Below are positions 25,730 to 35,370 of a stretch of DNA of 53,583 nt, in pieces. This DNA is from Rhodovarius crocodyli (GTDB taxonomy: Bacteria; Pseudomonadota; Alphaproteobacteria; Acetobacterales; Acetobacteraceae): assembly GCA_945901085.1 (NCBI GenBank), contig CAMDJV010000025.1, positions 1 to 53,583 of the forward strand. The letters run 5' to 3'. The notes under the pieces were generated by a model. It saw only the letters and a program-made list of their open reading frames with translations, did no database searches and had not been told where the DNA came from. A program made the translations under genes and the position numbers. Each line of letters opens with the position of its first letter. Position 1 is the stretch's first letter.

Positions 25730-27181
25730 ATGCGCAGTGTCGAAGACGTCATAGCCCTTCTGGGTGGCCCCGAAACCGCCGCCTCTCGCCTGGGCCTGGG
25801 CACGGAGGCGCTGCGGAAATGGCGCCAGAACAGCGCCATCCCATCCAAGCATTGGGCCGGAATACTGGCCGCCACCGGCCTCTCCCTGAGCGACCTGCCA
25901 GGCGCCGATGCCAAAACGGAGACAGCCATGCCCGAAACACCCGACAGCACCCGCGCGCCTGCCGGCGTATCCGACGCCCGCGCGCCTGCCGGCGTATCCG
26001 ACGCCCGCGCGCCTGCCGGCATATCCAACGCCCGCGCGCCTGCCGGCGCGACAGCCGCCCTGGTCCTGGCCGATGGCAGCATCTTCTGGGGCCGCGGCTT
26101 CGGCGCCCATGGCAGCGCCGTGGCCGAAATCTGCTTCAACACTGGCATGACCGGCTATCAGGAAACCCTGACCGACCCCTCCTATGCCGGGCAGATCATC
26201 AACTTCACCTTCCCCCATATCGGCAATACCGGCACCAATGCCGAGGATGAGGAGGCGGCCAACCCCGCCGCCCGCGGCCTGATCGTCAAGCAGGATGTGA
26301 CCGAGCCGGCGAATTACCGCGCCACCGCCCGGCTGCAGGATTGGCTGAAGCGCCACAACCTGCCCGGCATCGCCGGCGTGGACACCCGCGCCATCACCAT
26401 GCGCATCCGCGATGGCGGCGCGCCCAATGGCGTGCTGGCTTATCCCGCCAATGGCGCCTTCGACATCCCCGCCCTCATCGCCCAGGCCGCCGCTTGGCCG
26501 GGGCTGGAGGGCATGGACCTCGCCCGCGAGGTCACCACCGCGCAGAGCTATCACTGGAATGGCGGCGTATGGGCCTGGGATGGCGGCTTCCCCGCCCCGC
26601 CCCCGGCGCGGCACAAGGTGGTGGCCCTCGATTACGGCGCCAAGCGCAATATCTTCCGCTCGCTGGCCGCCTCAGGCTGCGACATCACCGTGCTGCCTGC
26701 CACCGCCTCGGGCGAGGAAATCCTTGCCCACAACCCCGATGGTGTCTTTCTGAGCAACGGACCGGGGGACCCGGCGGCCACCGGAATCTATGCCGTGCCC
26801 GCCATCCAGGCGGTGCTGGCCGCCGGCGTGCCGATTTTCGGCATTTGCCTCGGCCACCAATTGCTGGCCCTCGCACTCGGCGCCAAGACCTACAAGCTGG
26901 CGCGCGGCCATCGCGGCGCCAACCAGCCGGTGCAGGATCTTTCCACCGGCCGGGTGGAAATCACCGCGCAAAACCATGGGTTCGCGGTGGATGAGGCCTC
27001 GCTGCCGCATGGCGTGCGGGTCACCCATAAAAGCCTCTTCGACGGCTCGAATGAGGGCATCGCCTGCGACGACCGGCCAGCCTTCTCGGTGCAATACCAC
27101 CCCGAGGCCTCGCCCGGCCCCTCCGACAGTTTTTACCTCTTCGGCCGCTTCTCCGCGATGATGGAGGCCCGCCGTGTTTGA
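25730..27181 (+). CDS. carA: Carbamoyl-phosphate synthase small subunit with N-terminal HTH domain
   Basis: 483 residues if started at ATG 25730. Residues 1-58 (MRSVEDVIALLGGPETAASR...) look like a Cro/CI-type HTH: GGPxxxAxxLG, xxLRKW, xAIPSKHW. They resemble small stand-alone alphaproteobacterial HTH proteins named carph-isopro (recalled, not searched). Residues 74-107 are a RAPAGVSDA repeat linker. Residues 108-483 are a full-length CarA: TAALVLADGSIFWGRGFG, SNGPGDP, nucleophile Cys373 in GICLGHQ, and QYHPEASPGP with the His/Glu of the triad. It supplies ammonia from glutamine to CarB. ATG 25928 (residue 67) has GGAG six bases upstream and could give a normal-length CarA from the same mRNA. 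ATG 25730 has no clear ribosome-binding site. An SDR gene overlaps the 3' end by eight bases. Confidence 0.85.
   Translation: MRSVEDVIALLGGPETAASRLGLGTEALRKWRQNSAIPSKHWAGILAATGLSLSDLPGADAKTETAMPETPDSTRAPAGVSDARAPAGVSDARAPAGISNARAPAGATAALVLADGSIFWGRGFGAHGSAVAEICFNTGMTGYQETLTDPSYAGQIINFTFPHIGNTGTNAEDEEAANPAARGLIVKQDVTEPANYRATARLQDWLKRHNLPGIAGVDTRAITMRIRDGGAPNGVLAYPANGAFDIPALIAQAAAWPGLEGMDLAREVTTAQSYHWNGGVWAWDGGFPAPPPARHKVVALDYGAKRNIFRSLAASGCDITVLPATASGEEILAHNPDGVFLSNGPGDPAATGIYAVPAIQAVLAAGVPIFGICLGHQLLALALGAKTYKLARGHRGANQPVQDLSTGRVEITAQNHGFAVDEASLPHGVRVTHKSLFDGSNEGIACDDRPAFSVQYHPEASPGPSDSFYLFGRFSAMMEARRV
25950..26047 (+). repeat. 27-bp in-frame tandem repeat in carA linker
   Basis: Three 27-base units (25950-25976, 25977-26003, 26004-26030) and a 17-base partial unit (26031-26047). 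Units one and two are identical; unit three has two substitutions. Each encodes RAPAGVSDA or a variant (RAPAGISNA). The length is a multiple of three, so copy-number change keeps the HTH and CarA parts in frame. Confidence 0.9.
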
Positions 27182-27923
27182 TCTGACGGGCCGAGTCGCG
27201 CTGATCACCGGCGGCAATGGCGGCATCGGCCTGGGCATGGCGCAGGGGCTCGCCGCCTGCGGCGCGCGCATCGTCTTCACCGGCCGCCGGGCCGAGAAGA
27301 ACGCCGCCGCCCTGGCCGCTCTGCCCGCCGGCAGCATCGCCATCGCGGCCGATCTGACCGAGGCCGGCCGCCCCGAATCGGTGCTGGCCGAAACCCTGGA
27401 AAACACCGGCCGACTGGACATTTTGGTCAATAATGCCGGCGCCAATATCCGCAAGCGGCCAGAGGAGATCACCGATGCCGAATGGCATTCCGTGCTCTCG
27501 CTGAACCTCACGGCCGTGATGCAGTTGACCCGCGCCGCCTACCCCGCGCTAAAGGCCTCAGGCCATGGCCGGATTATCAATATCGGCAGCATTCTGAGCA
27601 TCTTCGGCGTGCCCTTCTCGCCAGCCTATGGCGCCAGCAAGGGCGCCATCGTGCAATACACCAAAAGCCTGGCCACGGCCTGGGCGATGGATGGCATCAC
27701 CGCCAATGCCGTGCTGCCCGGCTGGATCGAGACCGAATTGACCGATGGCGCCCGCGCCGTGGTGCCCGGCCTCTATGAGCGGCAATTGGCCCGCACGCCG
27801 ATGGGCCGCTGGGGCAGGCCTTCGGACCTTTCCGGCATCGCCGCCTTCCTGGCCAGCGATGCGGCGGCGTTTGTCACGGGCACGGCCATTCCGGTGGATG
27901 GCGGGTTTTCGTCGGTCGGCTGA
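27174..27923 (+). CDS. SDR family oxidoreductase
   Basis: 249 residues from GTG 27174, overlapping carA by eight bases. Classical short-chain dehydrogenase: cofactor loop TGGNGGIGLGMA, NNAG in LDILVNNAGANIRK, catalytic Ser in NIGSILSIFG and YxxxK in AYGASKGAI, C-terminal ATPVDGGF-like end. It is closest in style to KduD/gluconate-dehydrogenase-like SDRs; the TGRR in strand 2 suggests NADP(H). Placement between carA and carB is unusual, and the role there is unknown. Confidence 0.85.
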   Translation: MFDLTGRVALITGGNGGIGLGMAQGLAACGARIVFTGRRAEKNAAALAALPAGSIAIAADLTEAGRPESVLAETLENTGRLDILVNNAGANIRKRPEEITDAEWHSVLSLNLTAVMQLTRAAYPALKASGHGRIINIGSILSIFGVPFSPAYGASKGAIVQYTKSLATAWAMDGITANAVLPGWIETELTDGARAVVPGLYERQLARTPMGRWGRPSDLSGIAAFLASDAAAFVTGTAIPVDGGFSSVG

Positions 27924-28552
27924 TGCCCTCCCCCGAAACCCTCGCCATCTTCGCCGCCCTCTCCCTCGGCCTGGCCGCCACGCCGGGGCCGAACATGCTC
28001 TATATCGTCACCCGTTCCCTGGCGCAGGGCACCCGGGCGGGCATGGTCTCGCTCATCGGCTGCCAATTCGGCTCGCTCTTCATCATGGTGCTGGCGGCAC
28101 TCGGCATCACCGCTGCCCTCTTCGCCGTGCCCTATGCCTATGACGCGCTCCGCCTGGGCGGCGCCGGCTACCTCGCCTTCCTCGCCTGGCAGAGCATCAA
28201 ACCCGGCGGCCGCGATCTCTTCGCCCCCCAGCCCTTGCCGCCCGAGCCCTCGCAAAAACTCTTCGCCGTGGGTTTCCTCACCGCAGCGCTCAATCCGAAG
28301 GTGGCGCTGTTTTACGTTGCTGTTCTGCCGCCCTTTATCGACCCTGCGGGGCCGGTTCTGGCCCAGGGCCTAATCCTCGGCGCCACCCAGATCATCACCT
28401 GCCTCGCCTTCGATGCCCTGCTGGTCTGGGGTTCGGGTGGGGTGTCGCGCTTCCTCGCCACCCGCCCGCTATGGCTCGCGGCGCAGCGCTGGGTGCTGGG
28501 CGCGGCGCTGGCGCTGCTCGCCGTCAAACTCGCCACGACGAGCCGCGCATGA
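27923..28552 (+). CDS. LysE/RhtB family amino-acid exporter
   Basis: 209 residues, about six transmembrane segments. The family motif ATPGPNMLYIVTRSLAQGTRAGMVSLIGCQFG is at residues 18-50, and FLTAALNPKVALFYVAVLPPFI follows in the second half. ATG 27923 overlaps the SDR stop as TGATG. LysE/RhtB proteins export basic or neutral amino acids or related metabolites. Carriage inside the carA-carB interval hints at arginine-family metabolites, but this is inference. Confidence 0.87.
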   Translation: MPSPETLAIFAALSLGLAATPGPNMLYIVTRSLAQGTRAGMVSLIGCQFGSLFIMVLAALGITAALFAVPYAYDALRLGGAGYLAFLAWQSIKPGGRDLFAPQPLPPEPSQKLFAVGFLTAALNPKVALFYVAVLPPFIDPAGPVLAQGLILGATQIITCLAFDALLVWGSGGVSRFLATRPLWLAAQRWVLGAALALLAVKLATTSRA

Positions 28553-28806
28553 TCCTGCAGATCATCCTCATCCTGCCGGTGCTGATCGGCGCCAGCTTCG
28601 TCGCCATCGTCACCACAATGGCGCTGCGGCGCGCCTTGCGAGACATGCTGCCCGCCCTCTCAGCCTCGGCCATCATGATGGGCCTCACCCTGTGGCTGGC
28701 CGCAATCTTCCCGGCGGAAAACCCCTGGCCATTGGTGATTGTGGTGCTGGGCAGCCATGCGGTGGCCTTTGCGGTCATCCGCCTGAGCGAGCGGCGGCGG
28801 GGCTGA
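28549..28806 (+). CDS. Small membrane protein, hypothetical
   Basis: 85 residues from ATG 28549 (ATGA overlap with the LysE stop). Three hydrophobic stretches: [44 protein letters not shown] and [18 protein letters not shown]. The C-terminus is basic (SERRRG). No family recognised. Its overlap on both sides places it in the carA-SDR-lysE-carB transcription unit. Confidence 0.6.
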   Translation: MILQIILILPVLIGASFVAIVTTMALRRALRDMLPALSASAIMMGLTLWLAAIFPAENPWPLVIVVLGSHAVAFAVIRLSERRRG

Positions 28807-29060
28807 TGGAGATCGCCCTCGGCCTTTTCGCCCTGGCCTATTCGGCAACCGTGCTCTTCGCCCTTGCTGGCGCGCTGCGCAAGCGCCTGCCGCCACGCCG
28901 TGCCGCCCTCACCGCCTTTGCCATCTCTGCCGCGCTGCACGCCGCCACCCTATTTGCCGCCCCTGCCGACCAAAGGGCGCTGTTCCTGGCCTTCTGGGCC
29001 ATTCCCCACATGCTCATCCTGCCCATCCTGCTCTGGATGGCCAGCCGAACCCGCGGATAA
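28806..29060 (+). CDS. Small membrane protein, hypothetical
   Basis: 84 residues from ATG 28806, overlapping the previous stop as TGATG. Hydrophobic segments [41 protein letters not shown] and [23 protein letters not shown] alternate with a basic loop RKRLPPRR. No family recognised. Together with the preceding gene it may form a small two-component membrane assembly. It ends five bases before carB. Confidence 0.58.
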   Translation: MEIALGLFALAYSATVLFALAGALRKRLPPRRAALTAFAISAALHAATLFAAPADQRALFLAFWAIPHMLILPILLWMASRTRG

Positions 29061-29065
29061 TTCCC

Positions 29066-32000
29066 ATGCCCAAGCGCACCGACATCAAATCCATCCTCAT
29101 CATCGGCGCCGGCCCGATCGTCATTGGCCAGGCCTGTGAATTCGACTATTCCGGCGCCCAGGCCTGCAAGGCGCTGCGGTCCGAGGGCTACCGCGTCATC
29201 CTGGTCAATTCCAACCCGGCCACCATCATGACCGACCCCGGCCTGGCGGATGCCACCTATATCGAGCCCATCACCCCCGAGATCGTCGAAAAAATCATCG
29301 CCAAGGAGCGCCCGGACGCGCTGCTCCCCACCATGGGCGGCCAAACCGCGCTGAACACCGCGCTCAAACTCGACGCCGCGGGCGTGCTGACGAAATACGG
29401 CTGCGAACTCATCGGCGCCCGCGCCGACGTCATCGACAAGGCCGAAGACCGGCAGAAATTCCGCAATGCGATGACCAAGATCGGCATCGAAAGCCCCAAA
29501 TCCGAAATCGCCCATACGATGGACGAAGCCCGCGCGGCGCTGAAGATCGTGGGCCTGCCCTGCGTCATCCGCCCCTCCTTCACCCTCGGCGGCACCGGCG
29601 GCGGCATCGCCTACAACACCGAAGAATTCGAGCAGATCATCACCGCCGGCCTCGATGCCTCCATGACCAATGAGGTGCTGGTCGAGGAAAGTGTGCTGGG
29701 CTGGAAAGAATTCGAGATGGAGGTCGTGCGCGACCGCAACGACAATTGCATCATCATCTGCTCGATCGAAAACCTCGACGCGATGGGCGTGCACACCGGC
29801 GACAGCGTGACCATCGCCCCGGCGCTGACCCTGACCGACCGCGAATACCAGCGCATGCGCGATGCCTCCATCGCCTGCCTGCGCGAAATCGGCGTGGACA
29901 CTGGCGGCTCCAATGTCCAATTCGGCATCAACCCCAAGGATGGCCGCATGGTCATCATCGAGATGAACCCGCGCGTCTCCCGCTCCTCGGCGCTGGCCTC
30001 CAAGGCCACCGGTTTCCCCATCGCGAAAATCGCCGCCAAGCTGGCCGTGGGCTATACGCTGGATGAGCTGAAAAACGACATCACCATGGTCACCCCGGCC
30101 AGCTTCGAGCCGACCATCGACTATGTGGTGGTGAAAATCCCCCGCTTCACCTTCGAAAAATTCCCCGGCACCCCCGCCTATCTCACCACCAGCATGAAGA
30201 GCGTGGGCGAGGCGATGTCCATCGGCCGCTCCTTCGCCGAGGCGCTGCAAAAGGGCCTGCGCAGCCTGGAGACGGGTTTCTCCGGCCTCGACCCCATCCC
30301 CGCCCCCGGCGATGGCAGCAAGCAGGCCTTCATCGCTGCCCTCGCCACCCCCACGCCGGACCGTATCATCATGGCCGGCCAGGCGCTGCGCGCCGGGCTG
30401 AGCGTCGAGGAAATCGCCCAAGCCTGCCGTTTCGACCCGTGGTTCCTGCGCGAGGTAGAAAAAATCATCCAGGCCGAGGCCGGCATCGCAAAAGACGGCC
30501 TGCCCACCACCGCCCATGCCATGCGCGCCATCAAGGCGCTCGGCTTTTCGGACCGCCAACTCGCCCGCATCACCGGCCAGAAGGAGGAGGCGGTCTTCGC
30601 CGCCCGCCAAAAACTGGACGTGAAGCCGGTCTATAAGCGCATCGACACCTGCGCCGCCGAATTCGCCTCCGATACACCCTATATGTACTCCACCTATGAG
30701 GGTGGCTTTGGCACCCCGGTCTGCGAAAGCCGGCCCACCGACGCCAAGAAGGTCATCATCCTCGGCGGTGGCCCGAACCGCATCGGCCAGGGCATCGAGT
30801 TCGATTATTGCTGCGTTCATGCCGCCTATGCGCTCAAGGAAGTCGGCATTGAGACCATTATGGTCAATTGCAATCCCGAAACCGTCTCCACCGACCCCGA
30901 GACCGCCAATCGCCTCTATTTCGAACCGCTCTTCCATGAGGATGTGCTGGCGCTGATCCGCAAGGAGATGGAAGCCGGCACCCTGCTGGGCTGCATCGTG
31001 CAATATGGCGGCCAAACACCACTCAAGCTCTCCCAGGCCCTGTCACGCGCCGGCATTCCCATCCTGGGCACCAGCGCGGATGCCATCGACATCGCCGAGG
31101 ATCGCGAGCGCTTCCAGGTGCTGCTCAAGGGCCTGGGCCTGCGCCAGCCGCAAAACGGCACCGTGCGCAATATCGAGGAGGCGCTGGTCGAGGCCGAGCG
31201 CATTGGCTACCCCGTCGTCGTCCGCCCCAGCTATGTGCTGGGCGGCCGCGCCATGGAAATCGCCTATTCCGCCGAACAACTCCGCCGCTTCGGCGCCGAA
31301 GCGGTCAAAGTCTCGGGCGAAAACCCCATCCTCATCGACCAATACCTGGCCGATGCCATCGAGGTGGATGTCGATTGCATCTGTGACCGCGAGGGCCAAG
31401 TCTATGTCGCGGGCGTGATGGAACATATCGAGGAGGCGGGCATCCATTCGGGTGACAGCGCCTGCTCGCTGCCGCCCTATTCCCTGCCGCCCGCCATCGT
31501 CACCGAATTGCGCGCCGAGACCGAGGCCATGGCCCGCGCCCTGAAGGTTCAGGGCCTGATGAATGTGCAATACGCGGTGAAGGACAATGAAATCTTCGTG
31601 CTGGAGGTGAACCCGCGTGCCAGCCGCACCGTGCCCTTCGTCGCCAAGGCCACGGGCGTGCCGGTGGCCAAGATCGGTGCTCGCGTCATGGCCGGCGCCC
31701 TGCTCAGCGAATTCAAACTCGATGATGACGCCGTGCCGCGCCACGTCGCGGTGAAGGAGGCGGTCTTCCCCTTCAACCGTTTCCCCAATGTGGATGTGAT
31801 CCTGGGCCCGGAAATGAAGAGCACGGGCGAGGTCATGGGCCTCGACCTCTCCTTCGAGCGCGCCTTCCTCAAGGCCCAGCTTGGCGCTGGCGTCATTCTG
31901 CCGGAAACCGGCACCGCCTTCCTCAGCGTGAAGAATTCCGACAAGCAGGCCGCCATCACCCTGGCCCGGCGCCTGACCGATATGGGCTTTGCCCTATTGG

Positions 32001-32311
32001 CCACCCGCGGCACCGCCTCCCGGCTGCGTGAGGCCGGCATCGCCTGTGAGCAGGTGAACAAGGTGCTGGAAGGCCGCCCGCATTGCGTGGACAGCATCAA
32101 ATCCGGCGGCGTGCAGCTGGTGATCAACACCGCCCAGGGCGGCCAGAGCCTGGCCGACAGCTTCGATATCCGCCGTTCCGCCCTCACCCATGGCGTGCCG
32201 CATTACACCACTCTGGCCGGTGCCAGGGCCGCAGTGCACGCAATTGCGGCACTTCGCGCCGGAACCCTTGATGTCGCGCCCCTCCAATCCTACTCTAAAG
32301 CCTTGTTCTGA
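29066..32311 (+). CDS. carB: Carbamoyl-phosphate synthase large subunit
   Basis: 1081 residues, full length. Starts [42 protein letters not shown]. Two homologous ATP-grasp halves are visible ([12 protein letters not shown] and the second half from [23 protein letters not shown]), with [22 protein letters not shown] and [23 protein letters not shown]. The C-terminal MGS-like allosteric domain contains [16 protein letters not shown] and [10 protein letters not shown]. It makes carbamoyl phosphate for pyrimidines and arginine with CarA. Last gene of the carA-to-carB unit. Confidence 0.97.
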   Translation: MPKRTDIKSILIIGAGPIVIGQACEFDYSGAQACKALRSEGYRVILVNSNPATIMTDPGLADATYIEPITPEIVEKIIAKERPDALLPTMGGQTALNTALKLDAAGVLTKYGCELIGARADVIDKAEDRQKFRNAMTKIGIESPKSEIAHTMDEARAALKIVGLPCVIRPSFTLGGTGGGIAYNTEEFEQIITAGLDASMTNEVLVEESVLGWKEFEMEVVRDRNDNCIIICSIENLDAMGVHTGDSVTIAPALTLTDREYQRMRDASIACLREIGVDTGGSNVQFGINPKDGRMVIIEMNPRVSRSSALASKATGFPIAKIAAKLAVGYTLDELKNDITMVTPASFEPTIDYVVVKIPRFTFEKFPGTPAYLTTSMKSVGEAMSIGRSFAEALQKGLRSLETGFSGLDPIPAPGDGSKQAFIAALATPTPDRIIMAGQALRAGLSVEEIAQACRFDPWFLREVEKIIQAEAGIAKDGLPTTAHAMRAIKALGFSDRQLARITGQKEEAVFAARQKLDVKPVYKRIDTCAAEFASDTPYMYSTYEGGFGTPVCESRPTDAKKVIILGGGPNRIGQGIEFDYCCVHAAYALKEVGIETIMVNCNPETVSTDPETANRLYFEPLFHEDVLALIRKEMEAGTLLGCIVQYGGQTPLKLSQALSRAGIPILGTSADAIDIAEDRERFQVLLKGLGLRQPQNGTVRNIEEALVEAERIGYPVVVRPSYVLGGRAMEIAYSAEQLRRFGAEAVKVSGENPILIDQYLADAIEVDVDCICDREGQVYVAGVMEHIEEAGIHSGDSACSLPPYSLPPAIVTELRAETEAMARALKVQGLMNVQYAVKDNEIFVLEVNPRASRTVPFVAKATGVPVAKIGARVMAGALLSEFKLDDDAVPRHVAVKEAVFPFNRFPNVDVILGPEMKSTGEVMGLDLSFERAFLKAQLGAGVILPETGTAFLSVKNSDKQAAITLARRLTDMGFALLATRGTASRLREAGIACEQVNKVLEGRPHCVDSIKSGGVQLVINTAQGGQSLADSFDIRRSALTHGVPHYTTLAGARAAVHAIAALRAGTLDVAPLQSYSKALF

Positions 32312-32435
32312 GCACCGCAGGGCTGCCAAGCTGCCTTCCCCTGCTCTTCCCCCCAAGTCGCGCAGGCTAGGCCCATGGTGGGCCGGCCTGCCCGCATTTG
32401 GGGCTGCTCGTGTTTGAATGAAGGATGGTGTTGCC

Positions 32436-32909
32436 GTGCAGAAGTTTCCGATGACCGCGGAGGGCCTGGCGAGACTCGAAGAGGAGCTGAAGCACCTGCG
32501 CTCGCAGGAACGCCCGGCGGTGATTCGCGCCATTGCCGAGGCCCGCGCCCATGGCGATCTCTCCGAGAACGCCGAGTATCACGCGGCGCGCGAGCGGCAA
32601 TCCTTCATCGAGGGCCGCATCGCCGAGCTGGAGACGATCATTCCCTCCTCGGAAGTGATCGACATCGCCAAGCTCTCCGGCAATCAGGTGCGCTTTGGCG
32701 CCAAGGTCACCGTGCTGGATGAAGAGACCGAGCAGGAGAAGACCTATCGCATCGTCGGCCAATATGAGGCCGATATGAAGGATGGCTCGATTTCCATCTC
32801 CTCGCCCCTCGCCAAGGCGCTGATCGGCAAGAAGGTGGGCGATAGTGTTGAAGTGCCCGCCCCTGGCGGTGCGCGCGCCTATGAGATCACCGCCGTCGCA
32901 TTCCGGTGA
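32436..32909 (+). CDS. greA: Transcription elongation factor GreA
   Basis: 157 residues from GTG 32436 (AAGGA ten bases upstream), giving the usual alphaproteobacterial N-terminus [24 protein letters not shown] 32418 would add six residues. The N-terminal coiled coil with tip acidic pair is in [27 protein letters not shown], and the C-terminal domain ends [23 protein letters not shown]. It restarts backtracked RNA polymerase by stimulating transcript cleavage. The next gene overlaps its stop as GTGA. Confidence 0.95.
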   Translation: MQKFPMTAEGLARLEEELKHLRSQERPAVIRAIAEARAHGDLSENAEYHAARERQSFIEGRIAELETIIPSSEVIDIAKLSGNQVRFGAKVTVLDEETEQEKTYRIVGQYEADMKDGSISISSPLAKALIGKKVGDSVEVPAPGGARAYEITAVAFR

Positions 32910-34123
32910 GTGCGACCAAGATGCAATTGTCGCTCGCCGAGGTGCGGGCGGCGGCGGCGCGCATCCAGGGCGTCGTGCGGCACACGCCCACGATCGAATC
33001 GCCCTCGGTCAATGCCGAATGCGGCACGCGGGTTTTCCTCAAGCTTGATAACCTGCAGGCCACCGGCGCGTTCAAAGAACGCGGTGCCGCCAACCGCATT
33101 GCCACGCTGAACGCGCGCGAACGGGCCGCCGGCGTCATCGCCATGTCGGCCGGCAACCACGCCCAGGCGGTGGCGCGGCATGCGACGCTGGCGCAAATCA
33201 AATCAACCATCGTGATGCCGCGCTTCACACCCTCGACCAAGGTCGTGCGCACCGAGAATTTCGGTGCCAATGTGGTGCTGCATGGCGACACGCTGGCCGA
33301 GGCGGCGGCGCATGCCCATGAACTGGCGCTGCGCGAGGGCTATGTCTTCCTGCACCCCTATGATGATGTGGGCGTCATCGCCGGCCAGGGCACGCTGGCG
33401 TTGGAATTGCTGGAAGATGTGCCGCAGATCGACACCCTGATCCTGCCCGTGGGCGGCGGCGGGCTGCTGGCCGGCTGCGCCACGGCGGCCGCCGAACTCC
33501 GCCCGGGCATGCCCGTCTTCGGCGTGGAGGTCGAGGGCTACCCGGCCATGGCGCAGCGCCTGGCGGGCAAGCCGGTCAGCGTCGGAGGCCCGACGGTGGC
33601 CGAGGGCATAGCCGTTCGCGATGTTGGCGAGACGCCGCTCGCCATGATCCGCGCCCTGGGCTGCGAGGTTCTCGTGGTGTCCGAGCTGATGGTCGAGCAG
33701 GCCATCGCCCTGCTGGCCGAGGGTGCCAAGGTGGTGGCGGAGGGCGCGGGCGCGGCTGGCCTGGCGGCGGTGCTGGCCTACCCCGAGCGCTTCGCCGGCC
33801 GCATCGTCGGCACGACGGTTTGCGGCGGCAACATCGATGCGCGGACGCTCTCGAATGTGCTCCTGCGGCAATTGCTGCGCGATGGCCGCATCCTGCGACT
33901 GCGCTTCGACATTCCCGACCGGCCGGGTGTCCTGGCCGATATCGCCAAGCGCGTCAGCGCCTTGGGCGGCAACGTCATCGAGGTGCAGCACCAGCAGTTG
34001 TTCGGCGCGCCGACAGCCCAGAGCACCGAGCTGCTGCTGATGATCGAGGTGCGCGACCGGGCGCAGGGCGATGCTCTGGTGGCGGCGCTGGAAGCTGGGG
34101 ACTACGTGGTGCGGCGGGGATAG
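32906..34123 (+). CDS. ilvA: Threonine ammonia-lyase with C-terminal ACT domain
   Basis: 405 residues from GTG 32906, overlapping the greA stop by four bases. PLP Lys57 lies in [12 protein letters not shown]; the phosphate loop is VGGGGLLAG. After about residue 325 an ACT-like domain follows ([33 protein letters not shown]). This is the short, single-ACT type. It deaminates threonine to 2-oxobutanoate; whether it serves isoleucine synthesis (IlvA) or catabolism (TdcB-like) cannot be decided, so the symbol is tentative. Confidence 0.88.
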   Translation: MSATKMQLSLAEVRAAAARIQGVVRHTPTIESPSVNAECGTRVFLKLDNLQATGAFKERGAANRIATLNARERAAGVIAMSAGNHAQAVARHATLAQIKSTIVMPRFTPSTKVVRTENFGANVVLHGDTLAEAAAHAHELALREGYVFLHPYDDVGVIAGQGTLALELLEDVPQIDTLILPVGGGGLLAGCATAAAELRPGMPVFGVEVEGYPAMAQRLAGKPVSVGGPTVAEGIAVRDVGETPLAMIRALGCEVLVVSELMVEQAIALLAEGAKVVAEGAGAAGLAAVLAYPERFAGRIVGTTVCGGNIDARTLSNVLLRQLLRDGRILRLRFDIPDRPGVLADIAKRVSALGGNVIEVQHQQLFGAPTAQSTELLLMIEVRDRAQGDALVAALEAGDYVVRRG

Positions 34124-34227
34124 GGCGGCGGCTGCCTCCTGATTGCCGCAATGGCCCGCCATTCTGTGACCATGATCGCCCCTGACAGCGTGCCCGCCCG
34201 CCCCCAGACCCGAGCGGGTCACCGCCG

Positions 34228-35370
34228 ATGAAACCCGCCCTGTCGCTTTATCTCGACGCCGTGCGTTTCACCGCGGCGATGGTGGTCTATCTCGGCCATC
34301 TGGCCCTGGCGAGTGAGCCCTCCTTTGTCAGGCCGGGCTTTTCCGCCACGTTCAGTGGCCTCTCCGCCTGCATCGATGAGGCGGTGATCATCTTCTTCGT
34401 GCTCTCGGGCTTCGTCATCGCCCATGCCACCGCTGCGCGGCCGACCACGCCCGAGGCCTATGCCACCGCCAGGCTGGCGCGGCTCTACTCGGTGGCGCTG
34501 CCGGCGCTGCTGGCGACCCTGGTGCTGGACATGCTGGGCCGCGCCATCGCACCGGCCTTCTATCCGCCCTTCGCGCCGCAGCCCTTCCTCGGCGCGCTCC
34601 TCTTCCTCAACCAGCTTTGGTATATTGATGCTGGGGCGGGCTCGAATGGGCCGTATTGGTCGCTGAATTTCGAGTTTTGGTATTACGTCCTCTTCGGCAT
34701 GATCCTGTTTCTGCGCGGCTGGCAGCGGGTGGCGGCGGTGTTGGCCACGCTGCTGGTCTGCGGGCCGCAGATCGCGCTGTATTCGCTGCTCTGGTTCGCC
34801 GGAGTCGGGCTGCATGGGCTAACCCAGCGGCTGCGGCTTTCCCAGGGCCTGGGGCTGGGCCTCTTCCTGCTGGGACCGGTGATCTTCTTCCTGGCGGTGA
34901 ACCACCCCGTGCCCGGCGAGGCCTTCATGCTCGACCGCCTGGCCTGGCTTCTGCGCGATTCCAATATCTTGCATGATAGCGTCATCGCGCTCGCCTTCGG
35001 CATGCATCTTCTGGGCTGCCACAGCCTGGCAGCCTGGCTGGAGGCGCCGCTGAGCGCCATCGCCCGGCCGCTGCGCTGGCTGGCTGGCAGCACCTTCACC
35101 ATCTATCTTTTCCACATGCCACTCAGCCGCTTCCTCGCGGCGGTGCTGCCCACGCCGCCCGGGCCTTGGTCCGGGCCGCTGCTGCTGGCGCTGGGGTTCC
35201 CCCTGCTGCTGGCCATCGCGGCGGTGACCGAGTGGCGCAAGCAGCCCTGGGTGCGGCTGTTCACCGCCACCTTCGCGCCATTTCATCGGCTGGCGCAGGC
35301 TGCCCCGGTCGGGGGGACAAACCACCTCAGGCCGGGGCAGCCACCACCCGGCCACGCCGCAACCGGCTGA
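34228..35370 (+). CDS. Acyltransferase 3 (OafA/YrhL-type) membrane protein
   Basis: 380 residues with about ten hydrophobic segments. N-terminal YLDAVRFTAAMVVYLGHLAL and IIFFVLSGFVIAHAT match the acyltransferase 3 pattern (FxxxxRfxxAxxVxxxH, FFVLSGF), and LNFEFWYYVLFG is the typical middle motif. Members O-acylate surface sugars. The last 44 bases overlap the convergent TMEM43-like gene. No glycan genes are adjacent. The preceding 104-base gap holds nothing recognised. Confidence 0.85.
   Translation: MKPALSLYLDAVRFTAAMVVYLGHLALASEPSFVRPGFSATFSGLSACIDEAVIIFFVLSGFVIAHATAARPTTPEAYATARLARLYSVALPALLATLVLDMLGRAIAPAFYPPFAPQPFLGALLFLNQLWYIDAGAGSNGPYWSLNFEFWYYVLFGMILFLRGWQRVAAVLATLLVCGPQIALYSLLWFAGVGLHGLTQRLRLSQGLGLGLFLLGPVIFFLAVNHPVPGEAFMLDRLAWLLRDSNILHDSVIALAFGMHLLGCHSLAAWLEAPLSAIARPLRWLAGSTFTIYLFHMPLSRFLAAVLPTPPGPWSGPLLLALGFPLLLAIAAVTEWRKQPWVRLFTATFAPFHRLAQAAPVGGTNHLRPGQPPPGHAATG

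Noticed and set aside
25950-26047. Possible CRISPR array
   Set aside because: Units are directly adjacent with no spacers and encode an in-frame peptide repeat.
28838-31015. 725-codon open frame on the minus strand opposite carB
   Set aside because: Antisense shadow of a firmly identified gene in GC-rich DNA; Asp/Gly/His-rich composition with no recognisable domain.
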